64,000 bases of DNA, taken from NCBI GenBank assembly GCA_910583855.1, contig CAJTYL010000002.1, positions 62,001 to 126,000 of the forward strand, given 5' to 3'. Below are positions 49,785 through 58,544 of the stretch, one piece after another (position 1 is the stretch's first letter; every line of letters begins with the position of its first letter). The DNA is from an uncultured Christensenella sp. (GTDB taxonomy: Bacteria > Bacillota > Clostridia > Christensenellales > Borkfalkiaceae). A program made the translations under genes and the position numbers. A model generated the notes under the pieces. The model did no database searches. It was not told the origin of the DNA and saw nothing but the letters and a program-made list of their open reading frames with translations.

Positions 49785-51650
49785 CTATTTTTTCATCATT
49801 GCAAGGTATACCATTAAAACGGTTATATCCGCAGGGTTCACGCCTGAAATTCTTCCAGCCTGCCCAAGAGTGAGGGGGCGTACGCGTTCAAGCTTTTCCC
49901 GCGCTTCCAGCCGCAAGCCCTGTATTTTCAAATAGTCAATGTCGGGCGGCAGCTTCTTTTCTTCAAGCTTCTTCGACCTTTCAATCTGCGCCCTGTTTTT
50001 TGAAATGTACCCCTCGTATTTTACGGTGGTTTCAGCCGTCTTAACGACCGACTTGTCCTTATCCCGCAAAATTCCGAAGTGCGCGCAAATATCCTTGATC
50101 TTCGCGCCGCGGCGGATAAGGTCTGCATACGTCGCGCCGTGCATATTGCCCGTAAGCGAATACTTTTCCCCAAACACCGCCGCGCTTTCAAAGTCCGCCC
50201 GTCCGTTCAAAACGTTCAGAACTTCCGCGTAATCAGCCTTTCTTTTTTCAAACCGCTCAGCCCGCTCTTTAGTTAAAAGCGGCGTGTTTTCTATCTTCGG
50301 CGTAAGGCGGAAGTCCGCCGTGTCCTGCCGCAAATTCAGCGCGTATTCCGCGCGGGACGTCATCATTCTGTACGGCTCTTCCGTGCCCTTCGTGCATAAA
50401 TCGTCGATAAGTACGCCTATATACGCCTCATCCCTGCCGAGAATAAATGGCGGCTTGCCCGTAATCTTAAACGCCGCGTTAATTCCCGCGATAAGCCCCT
50501 GCGCCGCAGCTTCCTCGTAGCCCGAAGTTCCGTTTATCTGCCCCGCAGTGTAAAGTCCTTCGACTTTCTTAAATTCCAACGTTGGGTAAATATCGAGGGT
50601 GTCTATGCAGTCGTATTCGATTGCGTAGGCGTAACGCATAAATTCGCAGTTTTCAAGCCCTTTAACCGAGCGGTACATCTCCTTTTGCACGTCGTGCGGC
50701 ATAGATGAGGACATACCTTGAACGTAAACCTCGTTCGTATCCGCGCCCTCGGGTTCAAGAAAAATCTGATGCCGCTCCTTGTCGGCAAACCGCACGACCT
50801 TCGTTTCTATCGAAGGGCAGTAGCGCGGTCCCGCCGAAGTTATGTCGCCGTTATAAAGAGGGGAGCGGTCAAGGTTATCAAGAATAATCCCGTGCGTCCG
50901 CCCGTTCGTATAGGTTATAAAGCATTCCAGCGCGTTTGAGGGCGGCGCGTCGTGCAAAAAGGAAAAGGGCGGAACGTTATCCTCGCCGTTTTGTCGTATG
51001 CAGGCGTCAAATTTCACCGTCCTTCCGTCAAGACGGGCGGGAGTGCCGGTCTTAAATCTTCTTACGTTAAACCCCAAATTTATAAGGCTTTCGGTCAGTT
51101 CGGTGGCGGGGGCAAAGCCGTTTGGTCCGTTCTTTTGGCGGTGTTCGCCCGTAACCGTTTCGGCATTCAGATATACGCCCGTTGCAAGAATAACGGCTTT
51201 TGCCTTAAATATCCCGCCGTACGTCGTTTCTATTCCGTTTACCTTGCCGTTTTCAACAAGCACTTTGGCGCATTCGCCCTGCATTATATGCAGGTTAGGC
51301 GTGTTTTCAAGCGTGCGCTTCATCTCGCGGTGATAGGCGTTCTTGTCGCACTGGCACCTCAACGATTGAACGGCTTCGCCCTTGCCCTCGTTCAACATTC
51401 TTATCTGTAAGGCTGTCTTGTCCGCGTTAACGCCCATTTCCCCGCCCAAAGCGTCTATCTCGCGGACGAGGTGCCCCTTTGCGGTTCCGCCTATGGAAGG
51501 GTTACATGCCATAAAAGCTATGCTGTCAAGGTTAAGCGTCAGCATAGCCGTATTCAATCCCAGCCGCGCCGCGGCAAGCGCGGCTTCACAACCCGCGTGT
51601 CCCGCTCCGACTACGACTATATCAAATTGTCCTTCTTCAAAAGTTTTCAT
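49785..51650 (-). CDS. mnmG: tRNA uridine-34 5-carboxymethylaminomethyl synthase subunit MnmG (GidA)
   Basis: MnmG, with MnmE, adds the carboxymethylaminomethyl group to wobble U34 of tRNAs using FAD, NADH and methylene-THF. The 621-residue protein has the FAD-binding VVVGAGHAGCEAALAAARLG, ACNPSIGGTAKGHLVREID, RFKTGTPARLDGRTV and the C-terminal helical domain ending RISGVNPADITVLMVYL. mnmE is not in the window. The start has no strong SD but overlaps the stop of the upstream small frame (ATGA), suggesting coupling. It is near dnaA, its usual neighbourhood by oriC in many Firmicutes. Confidence 0.95.
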   Translation of the reverse strand: MKTFEEGQFDIVVVGAGHAGCEAALAAARLGLNTAMLTLNLDSIAFMACNPSIGGTAKGHLVREIDALGGEMGVNADKTALQIRMLNEGKGEAVQSLRCQCDKNAYHREMKRTLENTPNLHIMQGECAKVLVENGKVNGIETTYGGIFKAKAVILATGVYLNAETVTGEHRQKNGPNGFAPATELTESLINLGFNVRRFKTGTPARLDGRTVKFDACIRQNGEDNVPPFSFLHDAPPSNALECFITYTNGRTHGIILDNLDRSPLYNGDITSAGPRYCPSIETKVVRFADKERHQIFLEPEGADTNEVYVQGMSSSMPHDVQKEMYRSVKGLENCEFMRYAYAIEYDCIDTLDIYPTLEFKKVEGLYTAGQINGTSGYEEAAAQGLIAGINAAFKITGKPPFILGRDEAYIGVLIDDLCTKGTEEPYRMMTSRAEYALNLRQDTADFRLTPKIENTPLLTKERAERFEKRKADYAEVLNVLNGRADFESAAVFGEKYSLTGNMHGATYADLIRRGAKIKDICAHFGILRDKDKSVVKTAETTVKYEGYISKNRAQIERSKKLEEKKLPPDIDYLKIQGLRLEAREKLERVRPLTLGQAGRISGVNPADITVLMVYLAMMKK

Positions 51651-51964
51651 AAAACGCTGTCGTCTTTTAAAATCAATACCTGGTCGTATTTGGGGGAATA
51701 TAAAATATCAATTGATTTGCCGGCAAACTTCTTCCAAAACGAGCCGTATCCTCTATGTATACTTTCGTCGTTTTCACTTAACCGCGAATAGTGTTTACCG
51801 TTATATTTAAAGTTAACTTTAATTCTAATAATTTCAGTAGGTAGAATATTGGCGCAATCATTGTATGTTGCGGCACAGATGCAATTTGCCTTTAAATGAA
51901 CGGCATCCTGCAACCAAGAATTGATAGTTCTTAATAGTACTATTGCCCGAAAAAGTTCGGGCAA
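51647..51964 (-). CDS. Unrecognised AT-rich small gene, possibly truncated
   Basis: The frame runs to a TGA that overlaps the mnmG start. The C-terminal half looks coding (VNFKYNGKHYSRLSENDES, SFWKKFAGKSIDILYSPKYD), like a beta-rich small domain, but the N-terminal half has no ATG, and the TTG at 51964 lies inside a hairpin (TTGCCCGAA / TTCGGGCAA), an unlikely start. A TTG near 51910 is another option without a good SD. The low GC content stands out beside dnaA and mnmG. It may be a decaying or acquired gene whose stop still couples mnmG. Confidence 0.45.
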   Translation of the reverse strand: MPELFRAIVLLRTINSWLQDAVHLKANCICAATYNDCANILPTEIIRIKVNFKYNGKHYSRLSENDESIHRGYGSFWKKFAGKSIDILYSPKYDQVLILKDDSVL

Positions 51965-51968
51965 TATA
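51943..51968. terminator. Hairpin downstream of dnaA
   Basis: ATTGCCCGAA / TTCGGGCAAT with a 4-6-base loop, about 35 bases after the dnaA stop. There is no U-tract on the minus strand, so termination is uncertain; T-rich sequence follows on the plus strand. Confidence 0.45.
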
Positions 51969-51999
51969 GGTTTTATTTCGTATTGAATTAAGCTGACTC

Positions 52000-53349
52000 T
52001 TATTTCTTTAAGATAATATTTTTAATATCGTCAATGTCTTTGGCTATTTTGTCGTTTACGCGGCACATTTCTTCAACCTTGTCGCGGGAATACAAAACGG
52101 TGGTGTGGTCGCGCCCGCCAAGCTCTTTGCCTATGGAAACGAGCGGGAGCGACAATAGCTCGCACATCAAAAAGCAACAAATTTGTCTGGGAATAACTAT
52201 TTCCTTTTTCTTGCTTTTGCCCAAAATGTCTTGCTTCGTAATATGATAATACCCCGTCACGCCCGAAATTATGCTTGCGGGGGTAATCTCTTCTTTACCG
52301 CCTTCTGAAATCGCTTCTGAAAGCGCGCTTCTTGCAAGCGCAATGCTTATGGGCTCTTCGTGCAGCTTAGAAGCAAAAATAACTTTCGTAAGCCTGCCTT
52401 CCAGCGTTCTTACGTCGTCTCCCGAATCCTGTGCAAGGAATGTCAGCACGTCCTCGGGAACTATGCACCGCTTTTCCAACGCTTTGCGCTTTAAAATTGC
52501 AATCTTAGTCTCGAAGTTGGGGGGGAGTATATCGAATAAAAGCCCGCCCGCAAACCTCGTTCTAAGCCTTTCTTCCAAAGCGTCAAGCTTCTGCGGCGGC
52601 TGGTCGGAGGTGATAACGATCTGTTTACCCTTCGATACCAGCTCGTTAAAGGTATGGAAGAACTCTTCCTGAACGGCTTTCTTGTTTTCTATTATCTGAA
52701 TATCGTCTATAATCAGCACGTCCGCGTTGCGGTAGTACTGCCTCAGCTTATTGCTCTTTTCGCGTGCGTCGGGACCGCGCCCCGTAAACATTGTGTCGAT
52801 AATTTCGTTTACGAACTGTTCGCTCGTCACGTAAACCACTTTAAGCTCGGGCTTTTCTTCAACTATCTTGTTTGCGATAGCCTGAATAAGGTGGGTCTTG
52901 CCCAAGCCCGTGCCGCCGTAAATGAACAGCGGGTTATACGTGCCTGCAGGGTCGTCCGCAACCGAACGCGCCGCCGCGTAAACGAACTCGTTATTCTTGC
53001 CGACTACAAAGCTGTCAAAGGTAAACTTTTTGTTAAGATTGGCGGGGGGCGCAAAATTTTCTTCCGTGGGAGCGTTAAACGCAAAGCCGTCGCTGCCCTC
53101 GACTTTAAGTCGGAAGTCGGAAATACCGACGTCGGCTTTTATAATCGCCTCGCGCATCTTCTCCGCAAGAGTGCCGGAAATGTATTTAGCAAAGCTTTCG
53201 GTAGGAGTTTCAAGCACTATAAATCTCCCGTCAATATCAACGGGCACTAACTTTTCGATGTAAGTAGTGTAGTTGATGTAGGAGATTATCTCATGCATTT
53301 TTTCTTTTATAGGGTTATAAATAAAGTCAAAGTTTGCTTTTTCTGCCAT
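52000..53349 (-). CDS. dnaA: Chromosomal replication initiator DnaA
   Basis: DnaA binds DnaA boxes and opens oriC. The 449-residue protein has domain I (about 1-80), a short linker, the AAA+ domain with Walker A GGTGLGKTH (about 143-151) and Walker B VLIIDDIQII, the arginine-finger region RLRTRFAGGL, and domain IV with the DnaA-box signature GGRDHTTVLYSRDKV. AAGG precedes the ATG. Unusually dnaN does not follow: recF is divergent instead and mnmG is downstream. No cluster of TTATCCACA boxes was found in the flanks, so oriC may be elsewhere. Confidence 0.96.
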   Translation of the reverse strand: MAEKANFDFIYNPIKEKMHEIISYINYTTYIEKLVPVDIDGRFIVLETPTESFAKYISGTLAEKMREAIIKADVGISDFRLKVEGSDGFAFNAPTEENFAPPANLNKKFTFDSFVVGKNNEFVYAAARSVADDPAGTYNPLFIYGGTGLGKTHLIQAIANKIVEEKPELKVVYVTSEQFVNEIIDTMFTGRGPDAREKSNKLRQYYRNADVLIIDDIQIIENKKAVQEEFFHTFNELVSKGKQIVITSDQPPQKLDALEERLRTRFAGGLLFDILPPNFETKIAILKRKALEKRCIVPEDVLTFLAQDSGDDVRTLEGRLTKVIFASKLHEEPISIALARSALSEAISEGGKEEITPASIISGVTGYYHITKQDILGKSKKKEIVIPRQICCFLMCELLSLPLVSIGKELGGRDHTTVLYSRDKVEEMCRVNDKIAKDIDDIKNIILKK

Positions 53350-53400
53350 AACCTTACCGATTTTCCTTTGAATTTTACGTTAGCTTTGCTATAATATGTG

Positions 53401-53430
53401 TTGAAAAACATTATACTACAAAGATAGAAT
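53401..53430 (+). promoter_or_regulatory. Probable promoter of recF
   Basis: TTGAAA (53401-53406), 18-base spacer, TAGAAT (53425-53430). The predicted leader is only ~18 bases and has no SD. The dnaA promoter lies on the other strand of the same 105-base region. Confidence 0.5.
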
Positions 53431-53454
53431 AAAATCAAAGTGTTTTGACCGAAA

Positions 53455-54540
53455 ATGCGCATAAAAAATTTGAATTTGAAAAATTTCAGAAATTACGCCG
53501 AAGAAAGCGTTGGGTTTAAGGACGGGCTCAATGTTCTTTTCGGCAGGAACGCGCAGGGCAAAACCAACTGTGCGGAGGCGGTTTTTTACCTTTGTACGGG
53601 CGTTTCTCCCAGAACCAAACGCGATAAGCAGCTTATCCGCCAGGGCGAACAGCGGGCGGAGCTTTCCGCAACCGCCGAAGGCAGATACGGCAATATCGAA
53701 ATAAACGCGGTTATAACCGAGAGCGGAAGAGAGTTCTATTTAAACGGCAATAAGATAACCAAAAGCGCGGATATTTTGGGTAACCTCTTTTCGGTTTTCT
53801 TTTCCCCGCACGAACTGCGACTAATTCAGGACGGACCCGATGAAAGAAGACGCTTTTTAAACGTCTCCATATCCCAGCTTTCACGACCGTACTACGTGGC
53901 TCTTTGCCGCTACAACAATGTTTTAGAGCAGAGAAACAACCTCTTAAAATTGCGCGACTTGGACGCCGTTTACGACAGCTTGCCCGTATGGGACGAACAA
54001 CTGTGCAAGTATGCAGCGGTCGTCGCCCGCAAGCGCGCGGACTATATCGAAATGCTTGCGCCTCTCGCTGCTGCGGCGCACGCCTTCCTTACAGACGGCG
54101 CGGAGGAGTTGAAAATTTCCCCCGAAAAGAAATACAAGGGTAGCGAAGCCGAGCTTGAAAAGCGGCTTTTCGACGAGCTTTCAAACAACTACGACAGGGA
54201 TATTCGCTTGGGCTACACTGCGTCTGGTCCCCACCGCGACGACATCGATATAGATATAAACGGTATCGACGCGAAGAACTTTGCCTCCCAAGGTCAGACG
54301 AGGACGGCTGCGCTGTCCATCAAGCTTGCCGAGGTCGAAATTTTCAAAGAGCTTTCGGGCGAATACCCGATACTCATTCTCGACGACGTAATGAGCGAAC
54401 TCGACCTTCCCCGCCGCAAAAAGTTGGTCGAAAGAACGGCGGGCTTGCAAACCGTTTTAACCTGCACCCACGCCGAGCGCGTTTTGTACGGAAAGGAAGC
54501 GAACAGAATAAAAATCGAGGACGGTAAGATAAAAAAATAA
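53455..54540 (+). CDS. recF: DNA repair and recombination protein RecF
   Basis: RecF, an SMC-like ATPase, loads RecA at gaps with RecO and RecR. The 361-residue protein has the N-terminal LNLKNFRNYAEESV, Walker A GRNAQGKTN (30-38), the signature loop FASQGQTRTAALSIKLAE near 270-290 and Walker B PILILDDVMSELD. Length is normal. It is divergent from dnaA with only 105 bases between, where most Firmicutes would have dnaN upstream on the same strand. A family B repeat starts at its stop codon. Confidence 0.95.
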   Translation: MRIKNLNLKNFRNYAEESVGFKDGLNVLFGRNAQGKTNCAEAVFYLCTGVSPRTKRDKQLIRQGEQRAELSATAEGRYGNIEINAVITESGREFYLNGNKITKSADILGNLFSVFFSPHELRLIQDGPDERRRFLNVSISQLSRPYYVALCRYNNVLEQRNNLLKLRDLDAVYDSLPVWDEQLCKYAAVVARKRADYIEMLAPLAAAAHAFLTDGAEELKISPEKKYKGSEAELEKRLFDELSNNYDRDIRLGYTASGPHRDDIDIDINGIDAKNFASQGQTRTAALSIKLAEVEIFKELSGEYPILILDDVMSELDLPRRKKLVERTAGLQTVLTCTHAERVLYGKEANRIKIEDGKIKK

Positions 54541-54660
54541 AGCCCGCATATACTTCGCAATACCGTGTTGCACTTGCGTCTTGTTTTAGTTGTGTACGCA
54601 AAGTACACGCCCCACAGCAAATCCGCGTGCGCCTCGTCTTGCTTGCATCTTCGGGTTTTG
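54539..54660 (+). repeat. Family B intergenic repeat, copy after recF
   Basis: AAAGCCCG at the recF stop and CGGGTTTT at the end form the outer arms (changed together relative to AAAACGC / GCGTTTT elsewhere). The inner hairpin GTGTACGCAAAGTACAC is shared with the dapL-malQ copy. Confidence 0.65.
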
Positions 54661-54679
54661 TGCCGACAGTAAATCTGCT

Positions 54680-55516
54680 ATGACGAAAATATTAACTGCC
54701 GATATGCATATTCACACCATCTGTTCGGACGGTACGCTAACCCCCGAGGACGTGGTGAACCTTGCCGAAAAAGCGGGGCTCGGGCTCATCGCCGTCACCG
54801 ACCACGACACGGTAAGCGCCTGCGCCGACGTCGCCCGCCTTGCCGAAGGGAGGGGGATAAAGACGGTAACCGGGATTGAAGTTTCGGCATACGACAACCT
54901 TATCAAATTCCACACGTTGGGCTACGACGTTGACGAAGAGAAGTTCGCGCCATTTCAGCGCAGACTTTTCGAAAGCTCGCTCATTCGCGCGGAGGACATA
55001 ATTTCAAAGCTTAAAGCCTGCGGCTTCGATATAACGCTTGAAGAGGTGTTTGCGGAAAGAAATTCATTCGCTGCGCCCGTTCACGGAATGCATATTGCGC
55101 GGGTTATGGTTAAGAAGGGCTACGTTTCGAGCTGCGACAAGTTTTTTAAAAAGTATCTTGCATACGGTAAGCCCGCATTTTCCTGCATACGCCGTCCATC
55201 GCCCGAAGAGGCGGTTGAAGCAATTTGCGCCGCAGGCGGTCTTGCGGCGGTTGCCCACCCTGCAAGAATTCAGATGGATGCCCGAACGTTGAAAAACAGG
55301 ATAAATGACCTCGTCAGTTGCGGGCTCGGCGGTATAGAAGTTTATTACGCTACTCATACTAAAGAGCAGACGGCATACTATAAAAATCTTGCCGAAACGC
55401 TCGGGCTGTTGGCTACGGGCGGTTCGGATACGCACACGCAGGGCGGCAGCCGCGTTATCGGTCAGCCCGTATTCAAGCCGGGTGCGGAACTTATCGAGAG
55501 GCTTCATCTTGACTGA
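54680..55516 (+). CDS. PHP-domain phosphoesterase (YciV / RNase AM type)
   Basis: The 278-residue protein has the PHP metal motifs DMHIHTICSDGT (about 7-18), AVTDHDTVSA, TGIEVSAYD, FHTLGYD, AVAHPARIQMD and GGSDTHTQGG. The arrangement with an insert around 85-170 matches the YciV group; its E. coli member is a 5'-3' exonuclease (RNase AM) that also hydrolyses 3',5'-bisphosphates. Start taken at ATG 54680, since the longer frame begins inside the repeat; no good SD is visible. The next gene overlaps its last codons. Which substrate applies here is not known. Confidence 0.86.
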   Translation: MTKILTADMHIHTICSDGTLTPEDVVNLAEKAGLGLIAVTDHDTVSACADVARLAEGRGIKTVTGIEVSAYDNLIKFHTLGYDVDEEKFAPFQRRLFESSLIRAEDIISKLKACGFDITLEEVFAERNSFAAPVHGMHIARVMVKKGYVSSCDKFFKKYLAYGKPAFSCIRRPSPEEAVEAICAAGGLAAVAHPARIQMDARTLKNRINDLVSCGLGGIEVYYATHTKEQTAYYKNLAETLGLLATGGSDTHTQGGSRVIGQPVFKPGAELIERLHLD

Positions 55517-56801
55517 AAGAACTTTAAAATTTAATTTTGCAATATTTATGCTCGCCGTATTAGCGGGCATAATTTTTTTCTCGTGCGGGTTCACTCTTTC
55601 CGTACCGAAAGGGGTGGAGGTGAACGGAATTGCCGTGGGCGGAATGGCAAGGAGTCAAGCTGCTTCGCTTATCCGCCTTGATATAGAAAACGAATTGAAG
55701 GAAAAGACGCTCAAAGTGCGCGCGGGGGACAAACTTTACACATTTGCTTATCCCGAAATCTACTATAAGGATAACGTGTACGCCCTATTGAAAAACGCTA
55801 AAAAAGGGGATAAGCTTACGGCGCAAATAAGCTACTATTTATGCGGCTTAAATTCGATTGCCCCCAATATATGCCGCAATGAAAGCGTTTTAAAGGTAGA
55901 GCCTTACGCGCGATTTTCATCTTTTTCAACCCCGTTTACTTACTTCGAGGGTAACGACGGAAGGATTGCGGACGAGAAGAAACTGATAGACGATATTAAA
56001 AAATCCTTAAACGGCGGCTTTGAACCCGTAACGGTTAGCTTCAATACGGCAAAACGGCAAAAAACTCTTGCGGAAATCAAAAAAAATACCCGCCTTTTAA
56101 ATAAGTTTACCACCAATTTCGACAGCTCCAATATCAACAGAACAAGCAATATCCGCCTCGCCGCAAACAAGCTGAACGGTACCGTTTTGGAAAGCGGTAA
56201 AACCCTTTCATTCAACAATATTGTGGGGGCAAGAGTAAAGGAGAGGGGTTTTCTGCCCGCAAAAATAATTGAAAAGGGCGAGTTTGTGGAGGGCGTCGGC
56301 GGCGGGGTTTGTCAGGTCAGCACAACCCTTTACAACGCGGCATTACTTTCGGGACTTGAAATCGAAGAGTATCACCCGCATTCACTTGCAGTGTCCTACG
56401 TTCCGCCCTCGCGCGACGCTATGGTAAGCGGAACTTATTTCGATTTGAAAATTTCAAACCCTTATCCTACGCCCGTGTATATCCGCGCAAGCGTTACTGG
56501 CGGCAGCGTCGCTTTCAGTATTTACGGATACGATGACGGAACGGCGTATTCGCTCTCGTCCGAAGTCACGGGCGCAATCCCCGCGCCGGAAGAGAGTTGC
56601 GCAAGTCCAGAAGAAGCAAGGGCGGGCAAGGACGGATTGACAAGCGAAAGCTACCTCACCGTGACGCGCGGCAGCTATGTGAAAACAGTACTTCTAAGAA
56701 AGGATAAGTACGCTCCCGTAAAGCGCGTAGTCTATTCCGACCCTACGCATGAAGAGGGCGAAAACGGGGACGAAACGGTTGAAAATACGGACGAAAATTA
56801 A
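55509..56801 (+). CDS. VanW-family exported protein
   Basis: The start is TTG at 55509 with GAGAGG 7 bases upstream, overlapping the end of the PHP gene; an open frame upstream has no SD. The 430-residue product has a membrane anchor at about 8-30 (FAIFMLAVLAGIIFFSCGF), a peptidoglycan-binding-like region to ~180, and the VanW domain with RTSNIRLAANKLNG, VGARVKERGFLPA and GGGVCQVSTTLYNAALL. The tail is acidic. It should act outside the membrane at the cell wall. VanW proteins are named after a vancomycin-cluster gene but have no proven resistance role. An amino-terminal Cys in FFSCGF could be a lipobox. Confidence 0.88.
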   Translation: MTERTLKFNFAIFMLAVLAGIIFFSCGFTLSVPKGVEVNGIAVGGMARSQAASLIRLDIENELKEKTLKVRAGDKLYTFAYPEIYYKDNVYALLKNAKKGDKLTAQISYYLCGLNSIAPNICRNESVLKVEPYARFSSFSTPFTYFEGNDGRIADEKKLIDDIKKSLNGGFEPVTVSFNTAKRQKTLAEIKKNTRLLNKFTTNFDSSNINRTSNIRLAANKLNGTVLESGKTLSFNNIVGARVKERGFLPAKIIEKGEFVEGVGGGVCQVSTTLYNAALLSGLEIEEYHPHSLAVSYVPPSRDAMVSGTYFDLKISNPYPTPVYIRASVTGGSVAFSIYGYDDGTAYSLSSEVTGAIPAPEESCASPEEARAGKDGLTSESYLTVTRGSYVKTVLLRKDKYAPVKRVVYSDPTHEEGENGDETVENTDEN

Positions 56802-56815
56802 ATAAGTCAATTTAT

Positions 56816-56844
56816 TTGTGTTTTTCAATTTATTGTGTTACAAT
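56816..56844 (+). promoter_or_regulatory. Promoter of the plsX operon
   Basis: TTGTGT (56816-56821) and TACAAT (56839-56844), spacer 17 bases, about 38 bases before the plsX start. No FapR-type operator palindrome was recognised. Confidence 0.6.
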
Positions 56845-56882
56845 AAATAGTGAATTCGGTTTGTATTTTCACGGAGGGATAA

Positions 56883-57914
56883 ATGATAAAAATTTTACTG
56901 GACGCCATGGGTGGCGACGACGCCCCTGCGGCAACCTGTCAAGGCGCAGTTTTAGCGCTTGCAAACGATAAGGAACTTTATCTTATCCTAACGGGGAAAA
57001 AGGCGGAAATAGAAAACGAACTTGCAAAGTATAAATACGATAAATCCCGTCTTGAAATAGTCGACTGTCCCGACGTAATCGGGATGAACGACAGCCCCAC
57101 CGAAGCGGTAAAGCGCAAGGAGTCTTCCTTGATGTCTGCGTATTGGATGCTCAAAAAAGAGGACGATATTGGCGCGTTCGTAACGGCGGGCTCTACGGGC
57201 GCGGCAATCGTCGGCGGACAACTGATTTTGGGAAGAATAAAAGGGATAAAGCGCCCCGCGCTCTGTCCGGCAATCCCCAATTCGCGCGGCGGCGTTACCC
57301 TTCTTTGCGATTGTGGCGCAAACGCGGAGTGCAAGCCCCTAATGCTTTGTCAATTTGCCGTGCTTGCTTCGGCTTATGCAGAGGTCGGTTTCGGCGCAAA
57401 TACGCCCAAGGTCGGGCTTTTATCTAACGGAACGGAAGAACACAAGGGCGATCCCTTGCATCAAGAAACTTATACGTGTCTTTCTAAGATGAACGGTATA
57501 AACTTCGTCGGCAACGTGGAGGGCAGGGATATTATGCTGTCCGGGTGCGACGTGGTAGTCGCGGACGGTTTTTCGGGCAATATTGCGCTTAAATCCATAG
57601 AAGGTTGCGGCAAGCTCGTTCTCGGAGTTTTAAAGAAAGAGCTTTCCGCTACCGTTTCTTCCAAAATAGGATATCTTTTTATCCGTAAAGCGATTAAGCG
57701 TATGCGCTCGCAACTTGATTTTGAAAAGTTCGGCGGCGCGCTCCTTCTGGGGCTTAAAAAGGTAGTGGTCAAATCCCACGGCTCTTCAAAGCCTTCAACG
57801 ATAGCCGCTTCTATTGCAAACGCGGCTTCTATTTACAGAAACGGGCTCGTGCCCGCCGTGGAAAAGAAGCTTGAAGCGGTTGATTTTTCCGCGCTCGTTC
57901 CGGAGGAGAGCTAA
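56883..57914 (+). CDS. plsX: Phosphate acyltransferase PlsX
   Basis: PlsX converts acyl-ACP to acyl-phosphate for phospholipid synthesis, at the membrane surface. The 343-residue protein has LLDAMGGDDAPAA at the start, FVTAGSTGAAIVGG, VGLLSNGTEEHKGD and VVADGFSGNIALKS. GGAGG is 6 bases before the ATG. rnc begins on the next base after its stop. In most Firmicutes fabD, fabG and acpP lie between plsX and rnc; here they are absent from the cluster. Confidence 0.95.
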   Translation: MIKILLDAMGGDDAPAATCQGAVLALANDKELYLILTGKKAEIENELAKYKYDKSRLEIVDCPDVIGMNDSPTEAVKRKESSLMSAYWMLKKEDDIGAFVTAGSTGAAIVGGQLILGRIKGIKRPALCPAIPNSRGGVTLLCDCGANAECKPLMLCQFAVLASAYAEVGFGANTPKVGLLSNGTEEHKGDPLHQETYTCLSKMNGINFVGNVEGRDIMLSGCDVVVADGFSGNIALKSIEGCGKLVLGVLKKELSATVSSKIGYLFIRKAIKRMRSQLDFEKFGGALLLGLKKVVVKSHGSSKPSTIAASIANAASIYRNGLVPAVEKKLEAVDFSALVPEES

Positions 57915-58544
57915 TTGGACTTTTCGCAGATAGAAAAGAATTTGAATTATACCTTTAAGGACAAGGGGCTTTTGCGGCGCGCCTTGACGCTTGCTTCGGC
58001 AACCAACGCCGACAACAACCAGACGCTTGAATTTTTCGGCGACGCCATACTTGAATTCATTGTTTCGGAAAGAATTTTTTCCGAGGGCAAAAGCGAAGGG
58101 CAGCTTACAGAAAAGCGCAAAGCTCTTGTATCAGACAAGGCGCTTGCGCCCGTTTCGAAAAAGTTAGGGCTTGACGGCGCGCTCATCCGCGGAGAGGGCG
58201 ATATAAGGAACAAAAAGGCGATACCTTCCGCCTACGAAGCGGTGATTGCCGCGATATTCATTGACGGCGGACTCGACGCAGCGAAAAGGGTGGTAAGCGA
58301 AACGCTTGACTTTGCCGTCGTCGCGCAGAAAAATTATAAAGGTTTATTGCAGGAGTTTTTACAAAAGCGCGGCGAAAGTTACCCCGATTACGAACGCGTA
58401 TTGGGCGGAAGCGCACAAAGACCCCGCCATATAGCGCGTTTAAGGCTGTTCGGGCAGGTATTCGAGGGTGAAGCCGAAAAGCTTAAGGACGCCGAGCAGG
58501 AAGCTGCGAAAAAGGCTTTGACTTTTATAAAAACAGAAAAATAA
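57915..58544 (+). CDS. rnc: Ribonuclease III with an altered catalytic residue
   Basis: RNase III cuts double-stranded RNA in rRNA and mRNA processing. The 209-residue protein has the nuclease domain (1-145) and a C-terminal dsRNA-binding domain (about 145-207). The signature is QTLEFFGDAILEF, with Glu39 and Asp43 matching E. coli Glu41 and Asp45. The second carboxylate pair (E. coli Asp114-x2-Glu117) reads Ser105-A-Y-Glu108 in IPSAYEAVIAA, so one of four metal ligands is missing, and the usual Glu38 is Gln36. The start is TTG, right after the plsX stop, with GGAGGAG inside plsX. Activity may be reduced or redistributed. Confidence 0.92.
   Translation: MDFSQIEKNLNYTFKDKGLLRRALTLASATNADNNQTLEFFGDAILEFIVSERIFSEGKSEGQLTEKRKALVSDKALAPVSKKLGLDGALIRGEGDIRNKKAIPSAYEAVIAAIFIDGGLDAAKRVVSETLDFAVVAQKNYKGLLQEFLQKRGESYPDYERVLGGSAQRPRHIARLRLFGQVFEGEAEKLKDAEQEAAKKALTFIKTEK

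Noticed and set aside
55389..55508. Upstream extension of the VanW gene inside the PHP gene
   Set aside because: The extra residues are Arg/Ala/Ser-rich antisense-like sequence; TTG at 55509 has a good SD and the right distance to the membrane segment.
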